DNA from: CAZTHM01 sp041946825 | GTDB taxonomy: Bacteria; Acidobacteriota; Terriglobia; UBA7540 | Direction of reading: 5' to 3' | Length of the DNA stretch: 64,000 nt | Assembly: GCA_041946825.1 (NCBI GenBank) | Contig: JBHGBD010000019.1 | Coordinates: 25,588 to 89,587, forward strand | In this document: positions 36,689-44,552 of the stretch, piece after piece | Layout of the letters: each line of letters begins with the position of its first letter | How positions within the stretch are numbered: position 1 is the first letter of the stretch | The notes under the pieces: generated by a model | What the model was told of the DNA's origin: nothing | The model's database searches: none | The model's input: only the letters and a program-made list of their open reading frames with translations | Made by a program: the position numbers and the translations under genes

Positions 36689-37840
36689 TCATGGCCGCGG
36701 CGACAGATTCACGCCGTCAGCCAGTTCCAGATTCTGTTCCGCGACCACCGTCTCGCCGGCGCTCAGACCGGAAAGGATCTGGAATCCCTCCGCCTGTTCG
36801 GCTCCGAGTTTCACCTCCTGCCGTCGCGCGCGGTTTTGATCCACAACGTAAAGGAAGGAGGGCTGGCCCGGCCTCTGCCAGACCGCTTCGGGAGGAACCA
36901 GGAGCGCCGAGGGACGGACTCCGGTGACGATGCGCCCTTTGACGAACATCCCGGCTTTCAACGTCCCACCGGGGTTCGACACGGCGGCGCGGACCAATAC
37001 CGAGCGGTTTTGAAGCTGCACGGCAGGGCTTATCGCGAGCACGCGGGCGTTGAATTCCTGGCCGGGAAATGCCGCCACGGTGAAGCGAATCTTCTGACCC
37101 CGCGCCAGTGCCGCCAGCTCCGACGACGCCACGTTCGTCTCCAGCTCCAAACGCTGGTTATCGACCACGTGATAAAGCAGAGCGTTGCCATCCACCCAGC
37201 TGCCCGGGTTGACGAATTTCCGGTCCACTTCGCCGCTGATGGGCGAAACGATGCGGCAGTCGTTCAGATGTTTCTCCGCCTGCGCGGCCGTCTGGCGCGA
37301 TTGCTCGACTTGCGCCTGGGCGAGCTTGACCTGGGCGCGAGCGTCGCGAGCGGAGGATTCCGCCGCCTGAAGGTCCCGGTCAGTGATGCCTCCTGACTTC
37401 AAGAGATTTTGCGCGCGCTCGAATTCGCGCTGAGCGTGTTCCTCTCCCACCTGTGCGCGGTCCAGTGCGGCCCGGGCCACTTCCAGCGCGGCGCGCGCCT
37501 GGCCCAGCGAAAGCCGCGCGTTCACGTCCTCGAGCTGCGCGATGAGTTCTCCCCGGCTCACTCGGTCGCCATCCTTCTTGAGGAGAGAAATGAGTCGTCC
37601 GGCAAATTCCGTCTTCACATCCACGGCAACAGAGGAAACGAGCGAGCCGGTCACATCCACGCCGAGTTCGAGCGGGCGCGGCTCGACGCGGACAACGCGC
37701 ACCGCGAGCGAGTGGGCCACGGGCGCTGCGGACTTCGCCGGGTCGTTCGCGCAGCCGGAAAACAGCACCGTGAGCAGCCACCCCGGGACAAGCGCCGCGG
37801 CCAGCAAGGTTCGATGCCGATTGAATCTAGAGTCCCCCAT
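36689..37840 (-). CDS. RND periplasmic adaptor lipoprotein
   Basis: A 383-residue membrane-fusion protein of the efflux pump. ATG 37840 gives a lipoprotein signal peptide with lipobox LFSGC. The biotinyl-lipoyl halves (VDVKTEFAGRLISLLKKDGDRVSRGE and CRIVSPISGEVDRKFVNPGSW) flank a coiled-coil hairpin of about 90 residues (AALEVARAALDRAQVGEEHAQREF). A beta-barrel and a membrane-proximal domain follow (AVWQRPGQPSFLYVVDQ). The start overlaps the end of the tolC-like gene by 14 bp, so the genes are translated together. Confidence 0.92.
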   Translation of the reverse strand: MGDSRFNRHRTLLAAALVPGWLLTVLFSGCANDPAKSAAPVAHSLAVRVVRVEPRPLELGVDVTGSLVSSVAVDVKTEFAGRLISLLKKDGDRVSRGELIAQLEDVNARLSLGQARAALEVARAALDRAQVGEEHAQREFERAQNLLKSGGITDRDLQAAESSARDARAQVKLAQAQVEQSRQTAAQAEKHLNDCRIVSPISGEVDRKFVNPGSWVDGNALLYHVVDNQRLELETNVASSELAALARGQKIRFTVAAFPGQEFNARVLAISPAVQLQNRSVLVRAAVSNPGGTLKAGMFVKGRIVTGVRPSALLVPPEAVWQRPGQPSFLYVVDQNRARRQEVKLGAEQAEGFQILSGLSAGETVVAEQNLELADGVNLSPRP

Positions 37841-39221
37841 GCGAGTCTCCCGTGTTACCTTCCGCCTTGAACTCCTCCACGGGGTCAAGGCCCATTACCC
37901 AGCGAACCTGCGCGCGGGCGACGGTGTGATCGTAAAGCCCCTGCAGCAGCGTCCACCGTGCCACGGAAAGCGCGGTTTCTGCCTGCAGCACGTCCAGCGT
38001 CGTGGCGGCCCCGTATTGGTAGTTGTTCTGCATCATGGTCAGCACGCGCTGGGCCTCCGTCACATTCAGGCGAGCCGCCTCCACCGTCTTTTCCGCGCGC
38101 GCGAGCTCATCGAGCGCGGTTTGCGCCTCCAGGCGTACGTTGTTCTCCGTATCCATGCGCGTGAGCTCTGCCATCTTGCGGTTGGCGATCGCTTGCTGCA
38201 ACAGACCGGAGCGCCGTCCGCCGTCGAACAACGGTAGCCCTACGCTCACCGTGAACATAAAGCGGGTGAATTGGTGGTCGATAAGGTCGGAGGGCAGGCG
38301 GGCATTCACGCCGTACTGACCGTTAAAGTCCAGGCGCAGGCGGTTCTCGGCATTGGCCAGACGCTTTTGGTCATCCGCCTCGCGCTCGTTGAGCCGCGCC
38401 CGCAAGAGTTCGGGGCGATATTGATAGGCTTGGCGGACCACCTCCTCCAGGCTTTGCTGGGCCGGAGGCTGAAACTCCAGTTTGCCGAGGGCCTCGGTGG
38501 GAAACTCCAGCGGGCGGACGAGGAGATTGTTCAGCACGGCGCGCGCCTGGCGGACACTGTTCTCGGCACGAATCAGTTCCGGCTGGGAGTTGGCCAGGCT
38601 GACCTGGGAGCGGAGAACGTCTACTTCCGTCGCCACTCCCCCCGCAAAACGCGCCCGCACGATCTCCAGGCTCTTCGCGCGCTCGCGGACGGTCTCCCTC
38701 GCCACATCGAGCCCGCCCTGCGCAAGGAGCAGACCGTAAAACGCCCGCACCACACTCATGCGCGCAGCCTGCTCGGCGCGGTCGCGGTCCACGTTGACGC
38801 CTTCGGATTCCAGGCTCGCCAGCTTCAGCGCCGTCCCCACTTTCCCGGAGGTGTAGAGGGGCTGCGAAATGCTGAGGTTGTAGTCAAACAAATTTGCCGG
38901 CGCCACTTGCAGCGCATCCAGAAATTCCGGAGGGATTTTGTCGAAGCTGGGCGAGTTCAGAAACGACGGGTCGCGCCAGCGCATGGCGCTGCCGTTCAGT
39001 TTGAACATGGGCAAGGCGTCGGCGCGGACTTCCTTGTACTTTCCCTTAAAAGCGTTGATGCGCTCGCGCGCGATGAGTACCTGGGGATTCCGCTCCAGCG
39101 CCAGCGCCACGGCCTGCTCCAACGTCACGGCCGCCGGCTCCTGGGCAAGCCCGGAGGCAAGCCCCAAGATGAATGTACTCACCAGTATACAAATACCCAA
39201 AAACAGTCGGGAGATTCTCAT
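37827..39221 (-). CDS. TolC-family outer-membrane efflux protein
   Basis: A 464-residue outer-membrane channel. The signal peptide (MRISRLFLGICILVSTFILGLASGLAQE) is followed by two OEP repeats of long helices (ALERNPQVLIARERINAFKGKYKEV and FLNSPSFDKIPPE to QARAVLNNLLVRPLE; then AYQYRPELLRARLNEREAD). It forms the exit duct for the adjacent RND pump. Its ATG lies only six bases after the tetR stop codon, which itself sits inside a 14-bp palindrome. Its own 3' end overlaps the adaptor gene. Confidence 0.92.
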   Translation of the reverse strand: MRISRLFLGICILVSTFILGLASGLAQEPAAVTLEQAVALALERNPQVLIARERINAFKGKYKEVRADALPMFKLNGSAMRWRDPSFLNSPSFDKIPPEFLDALQVAPANLFDYNLSISQPLYTSGKVGTALKLASLESEGVNVDRDRAEQAARMSVVRAFYGLLLAQGGLDVARETVRERAKSLEIVRARFAGGVATEVDVLRSQVSLANSQPELIRAENSVRQARAVLNNLLVRPLEFPTEALGKLEFQPPAQQSLEEVVRQAYQYRPELLRARLNEREADDQKRLANAENRLRLDFNGQYGVNARLPSDLIDHQFTRFMFTVSVGLPLFDGGRRSGLLQQAIANRKMAELTRMDTENNVRLEAQTALDELARAEKTVEAARLNVTEAQRVLTMMQNNYQYGAATTLDVLQAETALSVARWTLLQGLYDHTVARAQVRWVMGLDPVEEFKAEGNTGDSHGGL

Positions 39222-39227
39222 CCTATC

Positions 39228-39241
39228 CTACCGATCGGTAG
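39228..39241. promoter_or_regulatory. 14-bp perfect palindrome CTACCGATCGGTAG before tolC
   Basis: A perfect dyad at the tetR stop codon (TAG 39230-39228), seven bases before the tolC ATG. The ACCG/CGGT half sites match the ACCGGT core of the operator in front of tetR. It may be a second binding site of the TetR regulator, or a chance result of coding sequence. Confidence 0.5.
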
Positions 39242-39842
39242 CCTTCCTGCCGCACCCGTCCAGGAGGAGGTTAACCAGTCGCCGGGCGTCCGAGCGATTG
39301 AGGGGAGGATCGCGCCGAAGCAAATACCCCATGGTCATGGAGAAGGCAATCCCGCAAATTGCCTCGGCAATCTGCCGGGGGTTGCCGTGCACCTCGCGGT
39401 TGCGAATCCCTTCCCGAAAGATCTCCCTCACCAAGCGCTCGTCGGCGCGGCTCATTTCGATCAAGTCGATGTCGGGAGATTCCTTTTCGGGGGCCATCAC
39501 CATGCGCACGGCCATGCGATATTCGTAGTGGTTACGCCTGGAAAAGGAGAACATTGCCAGGAGGACATCGAGAAGTTTCTCGCGAGTTGTTCGCCCCCGC
39601 CTGGCAGCGCGGCGGAGTTCCCGCTGGTATTCGCTGAAGCAGTCCTGGACCAGCGCCTCGTAGAGTTCCTCCTTGCTTCCGAAATGATAATAAAGAACTG
39701 GTTTGGTAATCCCTGCGCGCTCGCAGATCTCGCGCGTGGAGGTTGCAGCAAAACCTTTTTCGGCAAAGAGTTCGGCGGCTGCGCGACGAATAGAATCCTT
39801 CGACGAGCTGAGTCGGCCGTTTCGGGGAAGGTGTCGTTGCAT
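39228..39842 (-). CDS. TetR-family repressor of the efflux operon
   Basis: A 204-residue TetR/AcrR-type regulator. ATG 39842 is selected because promoter and operator end directly before it. The longer open frame would run through the promoter. The helix-turn-helix is TSTREICERAGITKPVLYYHF, and the C-terminal ligand domain is helical and unremarkable. It is the first gene of the unit tetR-tolC-mfp-RND, all in one direction, and probably represses its own promoter, released when a pump substrate binds. There is no ribosome site in front of the ATG and the 5' leader is predicted to be about five bases. Confidence 0.9.
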   Translation of the reverse strand: MQRHLPRNGRLSSSKDSIRRAAAELFAEKGFAATSTREICERAGITKPVLYYHFGSKEELYEALVQDCFSEYQRELRRAARRGRTTREKLLDVLLAMFSFSRRNHYEYRMAVRMVMAPEKESPDIDLIEMSRADERLVREIFREGIRNREVHGNPRQIAEAICGIAFSMTMGYLLRRDPPLNRSDARRLVNLLLDGCGRKATDR

Positions 39843-39881
39843 ACTGACCGGTAAGTATAGAAACTGGGAGGCCGCTGTCAA
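39841..39881 (-). promoter_or_regulatory. tetR promoter with overlapping operator
   Basis: On the minus strand, TTGACA (39881-39876), 16 bases, then TATACT (39859-39854) form a near-consensus sigma-70 promoter. The imperfect palindrome ATACTTACCGGTCAGTAT (39858-39841) covers the -10 box and ends inside the start codon. Repressor binding there would block the polymerase. Confidence 0.85.
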
Positions 39882-40055
39882 GAGACAAAAAGTCACGTTG
39901 GCTGAGGCAGGAAGGGCAAGGCCATCGTTTACGGCGAATCGGACCGTCTGACGGGCATTGAACCACTGCGGAACTAGTCGTCCCGGGGAGCATTTGCTTC
40001 GCCCTATTCTCAACAACCCGCAAACGGAGTGAGTGAACGATGGGGAGGTTCAAAA

Positions 40056-40247
40056 TTAAGAAGCGTCCGCGTTCGTGATTCTCCTTAACTCGCGACCGCA
40101 TTGGCGGCAAACATGTCGTCGTCGCGCGTTGAGCGAGCGGCATTCCGGGCAGGTCGTGTACATGGCGCGGGCGAAGAGGTGAGTGAGCAGCGCGCTTCCG
40201 CCCAGGATGGCGACCGCGAGCACCACATTAAGGAGGGTTCCGTTCAT
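40056..40247 (-). CDS. Small membrane protein with zinc ribbon
   Basis: A 63-residue protein starting at an ATG that overlaps the eda stop (ATGA). It has one N-terminal membrane helix (LLNVVLAVAILGGSALLTHL) and a C-terminal CxxC-x11-CxxC zinc-ribbon pattern (TCPECRSLNARRRHVCRQCGREL). The family is unknown. Because it is translationally coupled to eda it is probably co-expressed. A role in assembly or signalling at the membrane is only a guess. Confidence 0.65.
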   Translation of the reverse strand: MNGTLLNVVLAVAILGGSALLTHLFARAMYTTCPECRSLNARRRHVCRQCGRELRRITNADAS

Positions 40248-40909
40248 TTTCCGAGCGCGGCGCGGCCGGCGCGAACCGCTTCCACAAACTTCTTGGCGGT
40301 CTCGGTAATCTGTTCGAGCTTACCCGCGCGCAGCGCCTTGATATCCACGAGCTCGCCGCCCACGGCCACCGCCGCCGCACCCGCCTTGATGAATTCCGGC
40401 GTGGTCTCCAAATTCACGCCGCCGGTCGGAACGAAGTCGATGTGCGGAAGAGGACCCTTGAGCGCCTTGATGTATTTTGGTCCGCCGACCGGACCACAGG
40501 GAAAGATCTTGACCATGTCCGCGCCCGCTTGCCACGCGGTGACAACTTCGGTGGGCGTGAGCGCGCCGGGGAAGATAGGCTTCGAGTAGCGGCGCGCCAG
40601 CTCGATGACGCGCACGTCGAGCGACGGGGTGACGATGAACTCCGCACCCGCCAGCATCGCCGCGCGACAGGTCTCCGGGTCGAGAATCGTCCCCGCGCCC
40701 AGCAGGACTTTGTCGCCATAGCGCTCGGCGACCGATTCCATCACCTTGAGCGCGCCGGGCACGGTCATGGTGATTTCGGCGATGCCGATTCCGCCTGCGA
40801 CAATCGCCTCCGCCGCCCGCAGCGCGTCCTCCGCCGACGGCGCGCGCACGATGGGGATCAGTCCGACTTCGCGAATCTTCGCGAGTGCCTTTTCTTTGGT
40901 CCAAGCCAT
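40244..40909 (-). CDS. eda: KDPG/KHG aldolase
   Basis: A 221-residue class I aldolase that splits 2-keto-3-deoxy-6-phosphogluconate to pyruvate and glyceraldehyde-3-phosphate. The start is ATG 40909, with AAGGAG 12 bases upstream. The Schiff-base Lys lies in MVKIFPCGPVGGPKYIKALKG, the catalytic Glu in IAEITMTVPGAL, and the phosphate-binding GGVNLETTP is present. It belongs with the KDG kinase gene upstream, from which it is separated by a small mobile-looking cassette. It is followed directly by a small zinc-ribbon gene. Confidence 0.93.
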   Translation of the reverse strand: MAWTKEKALAKIREVGLIPIVRAPSAEDALRAAEAIVAGGIGIAEITMTVPGALKVMESVAERYGDKVLLGAGTILDPETCRAAMLAGAEFIVTPSLDVRVIELARRYSKPIFPGALTPTEVVTAWQAGADMVKIFPCGPVGGPKYIKALKGPLPHIDFVPTGGVNLETTPEFIKAGAAAVAVGGELVDIKALRAGKLEQITETAKKFVEAVRAGRAALGK

Positions 40910-40925
40910 GCTTTTCTCCTTGGGC

Positions 40926-41388
40926 GCTGGGGGCTGGGTATTGGGTTCTGGGTCTCGCATCACCCCGCAGATTTCTCCAACGCCTGAACAAGTGCGTGCA
41001 TCATTCGGCCGACCTGCGCAGCCTTGGCCAAAATCGCCCCGGCAGATTTTCCCGGCAGGAGTTTCAATCGCCCAGCGAGCTCGATCTGAGTCTCCAATTC
41101 TGCCTGCGATCCCAACGCGATAGAAAGGTGGTTCAAATATGCGGCAAGGCTCCGGCGAGCGTGCCCCTCAGCAATGTTTGAAGGTATCGACACTGCCGCT
41201 CGACGAATCTGGCTTACAAGGCCGTAGGTTTCTCGGGCTGGAAAGTTCGTTGTCTCTTGATAGCAGGTTTCGGCAAGCGTCATTGCTTCCTGCCAAACCT
41301 CGAGATCCCGATGCGACTTGATTGCTCCCCTTTCTGCCATCCTCTCATTCTCCCGGTTTCACCTAATACCCAAAACCCAGTCCCCAGC
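40926..41388. mobile_element. 463-bp inverted-repeat cassette with a four-helix-bundle gene
   Basis: Imperfect 28-bp terminal inverted repeats at 40926-40953 and 41361-41388 match at 23 of 28 positions. Each is made of CTGGG-type units (GCTGGGG, CTGGGT, TTGGGT). The only gene inside is the S23/IVP-like four-helix-bundle protein. The cassette fills almost all of the space between the kdgK stop and the eda ribosome site. No transposase and no target duplication were recognised. Mobility is inferred from the layout. Confidence 0.65.
40960..41340 (-). CDS. Four-helix-bundle protein (S23/IVP family)
   Basis: A 126-residue protein of the four helix bundle family. The pattern is HRDLEVWQEAMTLAETCYQETTNFPARETYGLVSQIRRAAVSIPSNIAEGHAR. 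Members are typically encoded in intervening sequences of 23S rRNA genes or as Avd accessory proteins of diversity-generating retroelements, and bind nucleic acid as pentamers. No reverse transcriptase or variable repeat is nearby. Here it sits between kdgK and eda on the same strand, flanked by inverted G-rich repeats. That is an odd home for this family. Confidence 0.85.
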   Translation of the reverse strand: MAERGAIKSHRDLEVWQEAMTLAETCYQETTNFPARETYGLVSQIRRAAVSIPSNIAEGHARRSLAAYLNHLSIALGSQAELETQIELAGRLKLLPGKSAGAILAKAAQVGRMMHALVQALEKSAG

Positions 41389-41396
41389 ACCCAGCT

Positions 41397-42425
41397 TCAT
41401 CTCGCCACTCTGAGGCTCGCCCCCTTCAACAGTCCTTCGACTTCGGAAAGCGTTGCCCAGTTGAAGTCGCCGGGGTTGGTATGCTTGAGGGCGCTGAAGG
41501 CGTTGCCATAGCGCACAGCGTCGGCGTAATTCTTCTTGACGAGGCATCCGTATATGAACCCGGCGCTGAAGGAATCACCGCCGCCCACCCGGTCGACGAT
41601 CTCAAGTTCATATTTCACATCTTCATAATATTTGTCTTCGGCATAGGCAATGGCTGTCCAGGTATTGCGCCAGACCAGGGGGTTTTCGCGCAGGGTGATG
41701 GCCACGGCCTTGAAGCGGAACTTGTCCGCAAGTTTCTTCGCCACCTGCTTATACGACTCGGCGGAGACGGCCGTAAAGCCCTTTTCGTCGGTCTTGCCTG
41801 CGGCCTTGATCTTGAAGACGACGCTCGTGTCTTCTTCCGTGGTGATCAGGACGTCCACGAATTCCATCAGGGGCTCCTGAACGGCCTGCGCCTTGTCGGG
41901 CGACCAGAGCTTGCCGCGGTAGTTGAGATCATAGCTGACCGTCGCGCCGGCCTGTTTGGCGGCTACGAGCGCTTCGCGAGTCACGGCCGCGGCGGAATCG
42001 GAGAGCGCCGGAGTGATGCCGCTGGTGTGGAACCACTTCGCGCCGTCGCAGACTCGCTTCCAATCAACTTCGCCGGGCTTAATGGCGCTGATGGCGGAGT
42101 GCGCGCGGTCGTAGAGCACCGAACTGGCGCGCGGCGCGGCGCCGAACTCAACGAAGTAGAGGCCCATGCGGTCGCTGTCCGACCAGACAATGTGCGACGC
42201 CTCGACACCCGCCTGGCGCACGCGATTGAGCATCAGCCGCCCGAGTGCGCTCTTGGGCAGGCGCGAGACCCACGCGCTCTTGAGCCCCAGGCGCGAGACG
42301 CCGACCGCCACGTTCAGTTCGCCGCCGCCCACCTGCACGTCGAGTGTCGAAGTCTGCTCGAGCCGCTGGAAATTGGGCGGCACCAGCCGAATCATCGCTT
42401 CGCCGAATGTCACCACGTCCGCCAT
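41397..42425 (-). CDS. kdgK: 2-dehydro-3-deoxygluconokinase
   Basis: A 342-residue PfkB-family sugar kinase that phosphorylates 2-keto-3-deoxygluconate to KDPG. N-terminal GEAMIRLVPPN and VQVGGGELNVAVGVSRLG form the sugar-binding Gly-Gly region. The C-terminal signature DRVGGGDSFSAGFIYG holds the catalytic Asp and the anion hole. The product is the substrate of the aldolase encoded downstream, so kdgK-eda make a two-step route of uronate or gluconate catabolism. No isomerase or dehydratase gene for the upper part is present. Confidence 0.9.
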   Translation of the reverse strand: MADVVTFGEAMIRLVPPNFQRLEQTSTLDVQVGGGELNVAVGVSRLGLKSAWVSRLPKSALGRLMLNRVRQAGVEASHIVWSDSDRMGLYFVEFGAAPRASSVLYDRAHSAISAIKPGEVDWKRVCDGAKWFHTSGITPALSDSAAAVTREALVAAKQAGATVSYDLNYRGKLWSPDKAQAVQEPLMEFVDVLITTEEDTSVVFKIKAAGKTDEKGFTAVSAESYKQVAKKLADKFRFKAVAITLRENPLVWRNTWTAIAYAEDKYYEDVKYELEIVDRVGGGDSFSAGFIYGCLVKKNYADAVRYGNAFSALKHTNPGDFNWATLSEVEGLLKGASLRVAR

Positions 42426-42653
42426 GAATGCCTCCGCAGTTTGCGCAGATCATGAAGATTCAAACGCCCACTATAGGACTTCCGCGGCAGAAAAATCCAT
42501 AGGCTTCGTGCCCGATGCGGGGAGAGGGTCTTGCGGGGCGGCCGCCTGAGTGAAGGGTCGCCACGAACTTTGGTTTGGAGATGCGTCCCATTCGACGCCG
42601 GCGTAAAATATTGTTCGCCTCAGAGCCGAAATCAGAGAGGGAGGTGAACACGA

Positions 42654-42860
42654 ATGCCAGGAGTTTACAAGGTCACGGAAATCGTAGGGACATCGCCCCA
42701 GAGTTTTGCCGAGGCGGTGAAGGCGGGCGTGGCGGAGGCGGCGAAGACGCTGCGACGGATGGACTGGTTCGAGGTGGTGGAAGAGCGCGGGCGCATCGCC
42801 GACGGCAAGGTGGAAGAATTTCAAGTGACGCTCAAGATCGGCTTTAAGCTCGAGCGGTAG
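42654..42860 (+). CDS. Dodecin family flavin-binding protein
   Basis: A 68-residue dodecin, which assembles into dodecamers that store or buffer riboflavin and FMN. The pattern is complete: VYKVTEIVGTSPQSFAEAVKAGVAEAAKTLR, the flavin-stacking Trp in MDWFEVVEERGRI, and EFQVTLKIGFKLE. GGGAGGTGAA is a strong ribosome site 7-8 bases before the ATG. Two hairpins follow the gene. Confidence 0.93.
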   Translation: MPGVYKVTEIVGTSPQSFAEAVKAGVAEAAKTLRRMDWFEVVEERGRIADGKVEEFQVTLKIGFKLER

Positions 42861-42902
42861 GAACGTTCGGTCAAACGCAGACGAGCGTGTTTCCCCTCAC
42901 CC

Positions 42903-42942
42903 GGTCCGACACGTCGGACCACCCTCTCCCCAAGGGAGAGGG
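42903..42942 (+). terminator. Double hairpin downstream of dodecin, REP-like
   Basis: GGTCCGAC-AC-GTCGGACC (42903-42920) is directly followed by CCCTCTCCC-CAA-GGGAGAGGG (42922-42942), both perfect. There is no U-run. They may terminate the dodecin mRNA or be a widespread intergenic palindromic repeat. Confidence 0.6.
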
Positions 42943-43014
42943 CAAGGGTCCGCTTGAGTAGTACAATTGCAGGCCGATTTCACGATGTGAGAAGCCGCCC
43001 GAAGGAGAAAGCTG

Positions 43015-44406
43015 ATGTCCTACCCCAAGCCCCGCCGCCGGTCGTGGGCCGAGCCGTGGAAAGTGAAGATGGTCGAGCCCATCCGCATGACCACGCGCGA
43101 ACAGCGCGAGAAATGCATCATCGACGCGGGGTACAACACCTTCCTGTTGCGCTCGGAAGACGTCTATATCGACTTGCTCACCGACAGCGGCACAAACGCC
43201 ATGAGCGACGTGCAGTGGTCGGGCCTGATGCTGGGCGACGAAGCCTACGCGGGAAGCAGAAACTTCTATCATCTCTGGGACGCCATTACCGAATATTACG
43301 GGTACAAATATCTGGTTCCCACCCACCAGGGACGCGGGGCGGAGCATATCCTTTCGAAGATTATGATCAAGCCAGATGATCTTGTTCCTGGCAATATGTA
43401 CTTTACGACGACACGCCTGCACCAGGAACTGGCGGGTGGAACGTTTGTGGACGTCATCATCGACGAGGCACACGACCCGGCGAACGAACATCCCTTCAAG
43501 GGCAACGTGGACCTGAAAAAGCTTGAAAAGGTGATCGGCGAGGTCGGGGCGAAGCGCATCCCATACGTTTGCATTGCCGCCACGGTGAATATGGCGGGCG
43601 GCCAGCCACAATCGATGGCGAATATGCGCGCGCTGCGCGAACTCTGCAGCCGGCACAAGATTCCGATTGTTCTCGACGCCACGCGCGCCGTCGAGAATGC
43701 CTACTTCATCCAACAGCGTGAGGAAGGCTACCGGACCAAGAAAGTCGCGAACATACTCAAGGAATATTGCTCATACACGGACACGTGCACGATGAGCGCC
43801 AAGAAAGACGCGCTCACCAACATTGGGGGCTGGCTGGCGACGAACGACAAGGCTCTTTACGAGGAAGCGCGCAACATGGTGGTGGTCTACGAAGGCCTGC
43901 ACACTTACGGAGGCCTTGCCGGGCGCGACATGGAGGCGATGGCCCGCGGGATCGTGGAGAGCGTCGAGGACGATCACATCCGCGCCCGCGTCGGCCAGGT
44001 GGAGTACCTGGGCGAGCACCTGATTGACTGGGGCATTCCGATCGTCAAACCCATCGGCGGGCACGCGGTGTTTCTCGACGCGCGGGCATTCTACGCGCAC
44101 ATCCCGCAAAGCCAGTATCCGGCGCAGGCGCTGGCGGCCAATCTTTACGTCGATTCCGGAGTGCGCGCCATGGAGCGCGGCGTGGTCAGCGCGGGGCGCG
44201 ATCCCAGGACGGGCGAGGAGAGATTTCCCTCGCTAGAGCTTGTGCGGCTGACGCTTCCTCGGCGGGTTTATACGCAGGCGCATATGGACGTCACGGCCGA
44301 GTCGGTGCTTGCCGTTTACGAGCAGCGCGAGCGCGCCCGCGGGCTCAAGATGGTTTACGAGCCGAAATACTTGCGCTTCTTCCAGGCGCGGTTTGATTTG
44401 GTGTGA
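43015..44406 (+). CDS. tpl: Tyrosine phenol-lyase (beta-tyrosinase)
   Basis: A 463-residue PLP enzyme of the tryptophanase/tyrosine phenol-lyase family that splits tyrosine to phenol, pyruvate and ammonia, or runs in reverse. Two features favour tyrosine phenol-lyase over tryptophanase: TTTR in NMYFTTTRLHQE, and the Arg in VRAMERGVVSAGRD (tryptophanase has Val-Glu-Ile at this place). The PLP Lys is in the SAKKDALTNIGG motif. The block THQGRGAEHILS and the ending YEPKYLRFFQARFD are typical. There is no neighbouring amino-acid permease. I keep tryptophanase as a minor alternative. Confidence 0.86.
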   Translation: MSYPKPRRRSWAEPWKVKMVEPIRMTTREQREKCIIDAGYNTFLLRSEDVYIDLLTDSGTNAMSDVQWSGLMLGDEAYAGSRNFYHLWDAITEYYGYKYLVPTHQGRGAEHILSKIMIKPDDLVPGNMYFTTTRLHQELAGGTFVDVIIDEAHDPANEHPFKGNVDLKKLEKVIGEVGAKRIPYVCIAATVNMAGGQPQSMANMRALRELCSRHKIPIVLDATRAVENAYFIQQREEGYRTKKVANILKEYCSYTDTCTMSAKKDALTNIGGWLATNDKALYEEARNMVVVYEGLHTYGGLAGRDMEAMARGIVESVEDDHIRARVGQVEYLGEHLIDWGIPIVKPIGGHAVFLDARAFYAHIPQSQYPAQALAANLYVDSGVRAMERGVVSAGRDPRTGEERFPSLELVRLTLPRRVYTQAHMDVTAESVLAVYEQRERARGLKMVYEPKYLRFFQARFDLV

Positions 44407-44438
44407 TCGAGGGGATCTGGGGAGGATCACCCAGGATT

Positions 44439-44536
44439 GTCATTCCGAGCGGAGCGAGGAATCTCGCTCTGAAATTCGAGGCCGCGCGAGATTCCTCGTC
44501 GCCCCGATAGAGTGCATCGCGACTCCTCGGAATGAC
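44439..44536 (+). repeat. Palindromic interspersed element, GTCATTCCGAG ends (copy 2)
   Basis: A 98-bp element after tpl. The left end is GTCATTCCGAG followed by GAGGAATCTCGC. The right end is the inverse, GCGAGATTCCTCG then CTCGGAATGAC. Between these is a short unpaired section. A diverged relative lies at 7152-7259. The type is common between genes in Acidobacteriota and related phyla. It fills most of the gap between tpl and the phosphatase gene. Confidence 0.75.
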
Positions 44537-44552
44537 ATGATAAGCGGGCACC

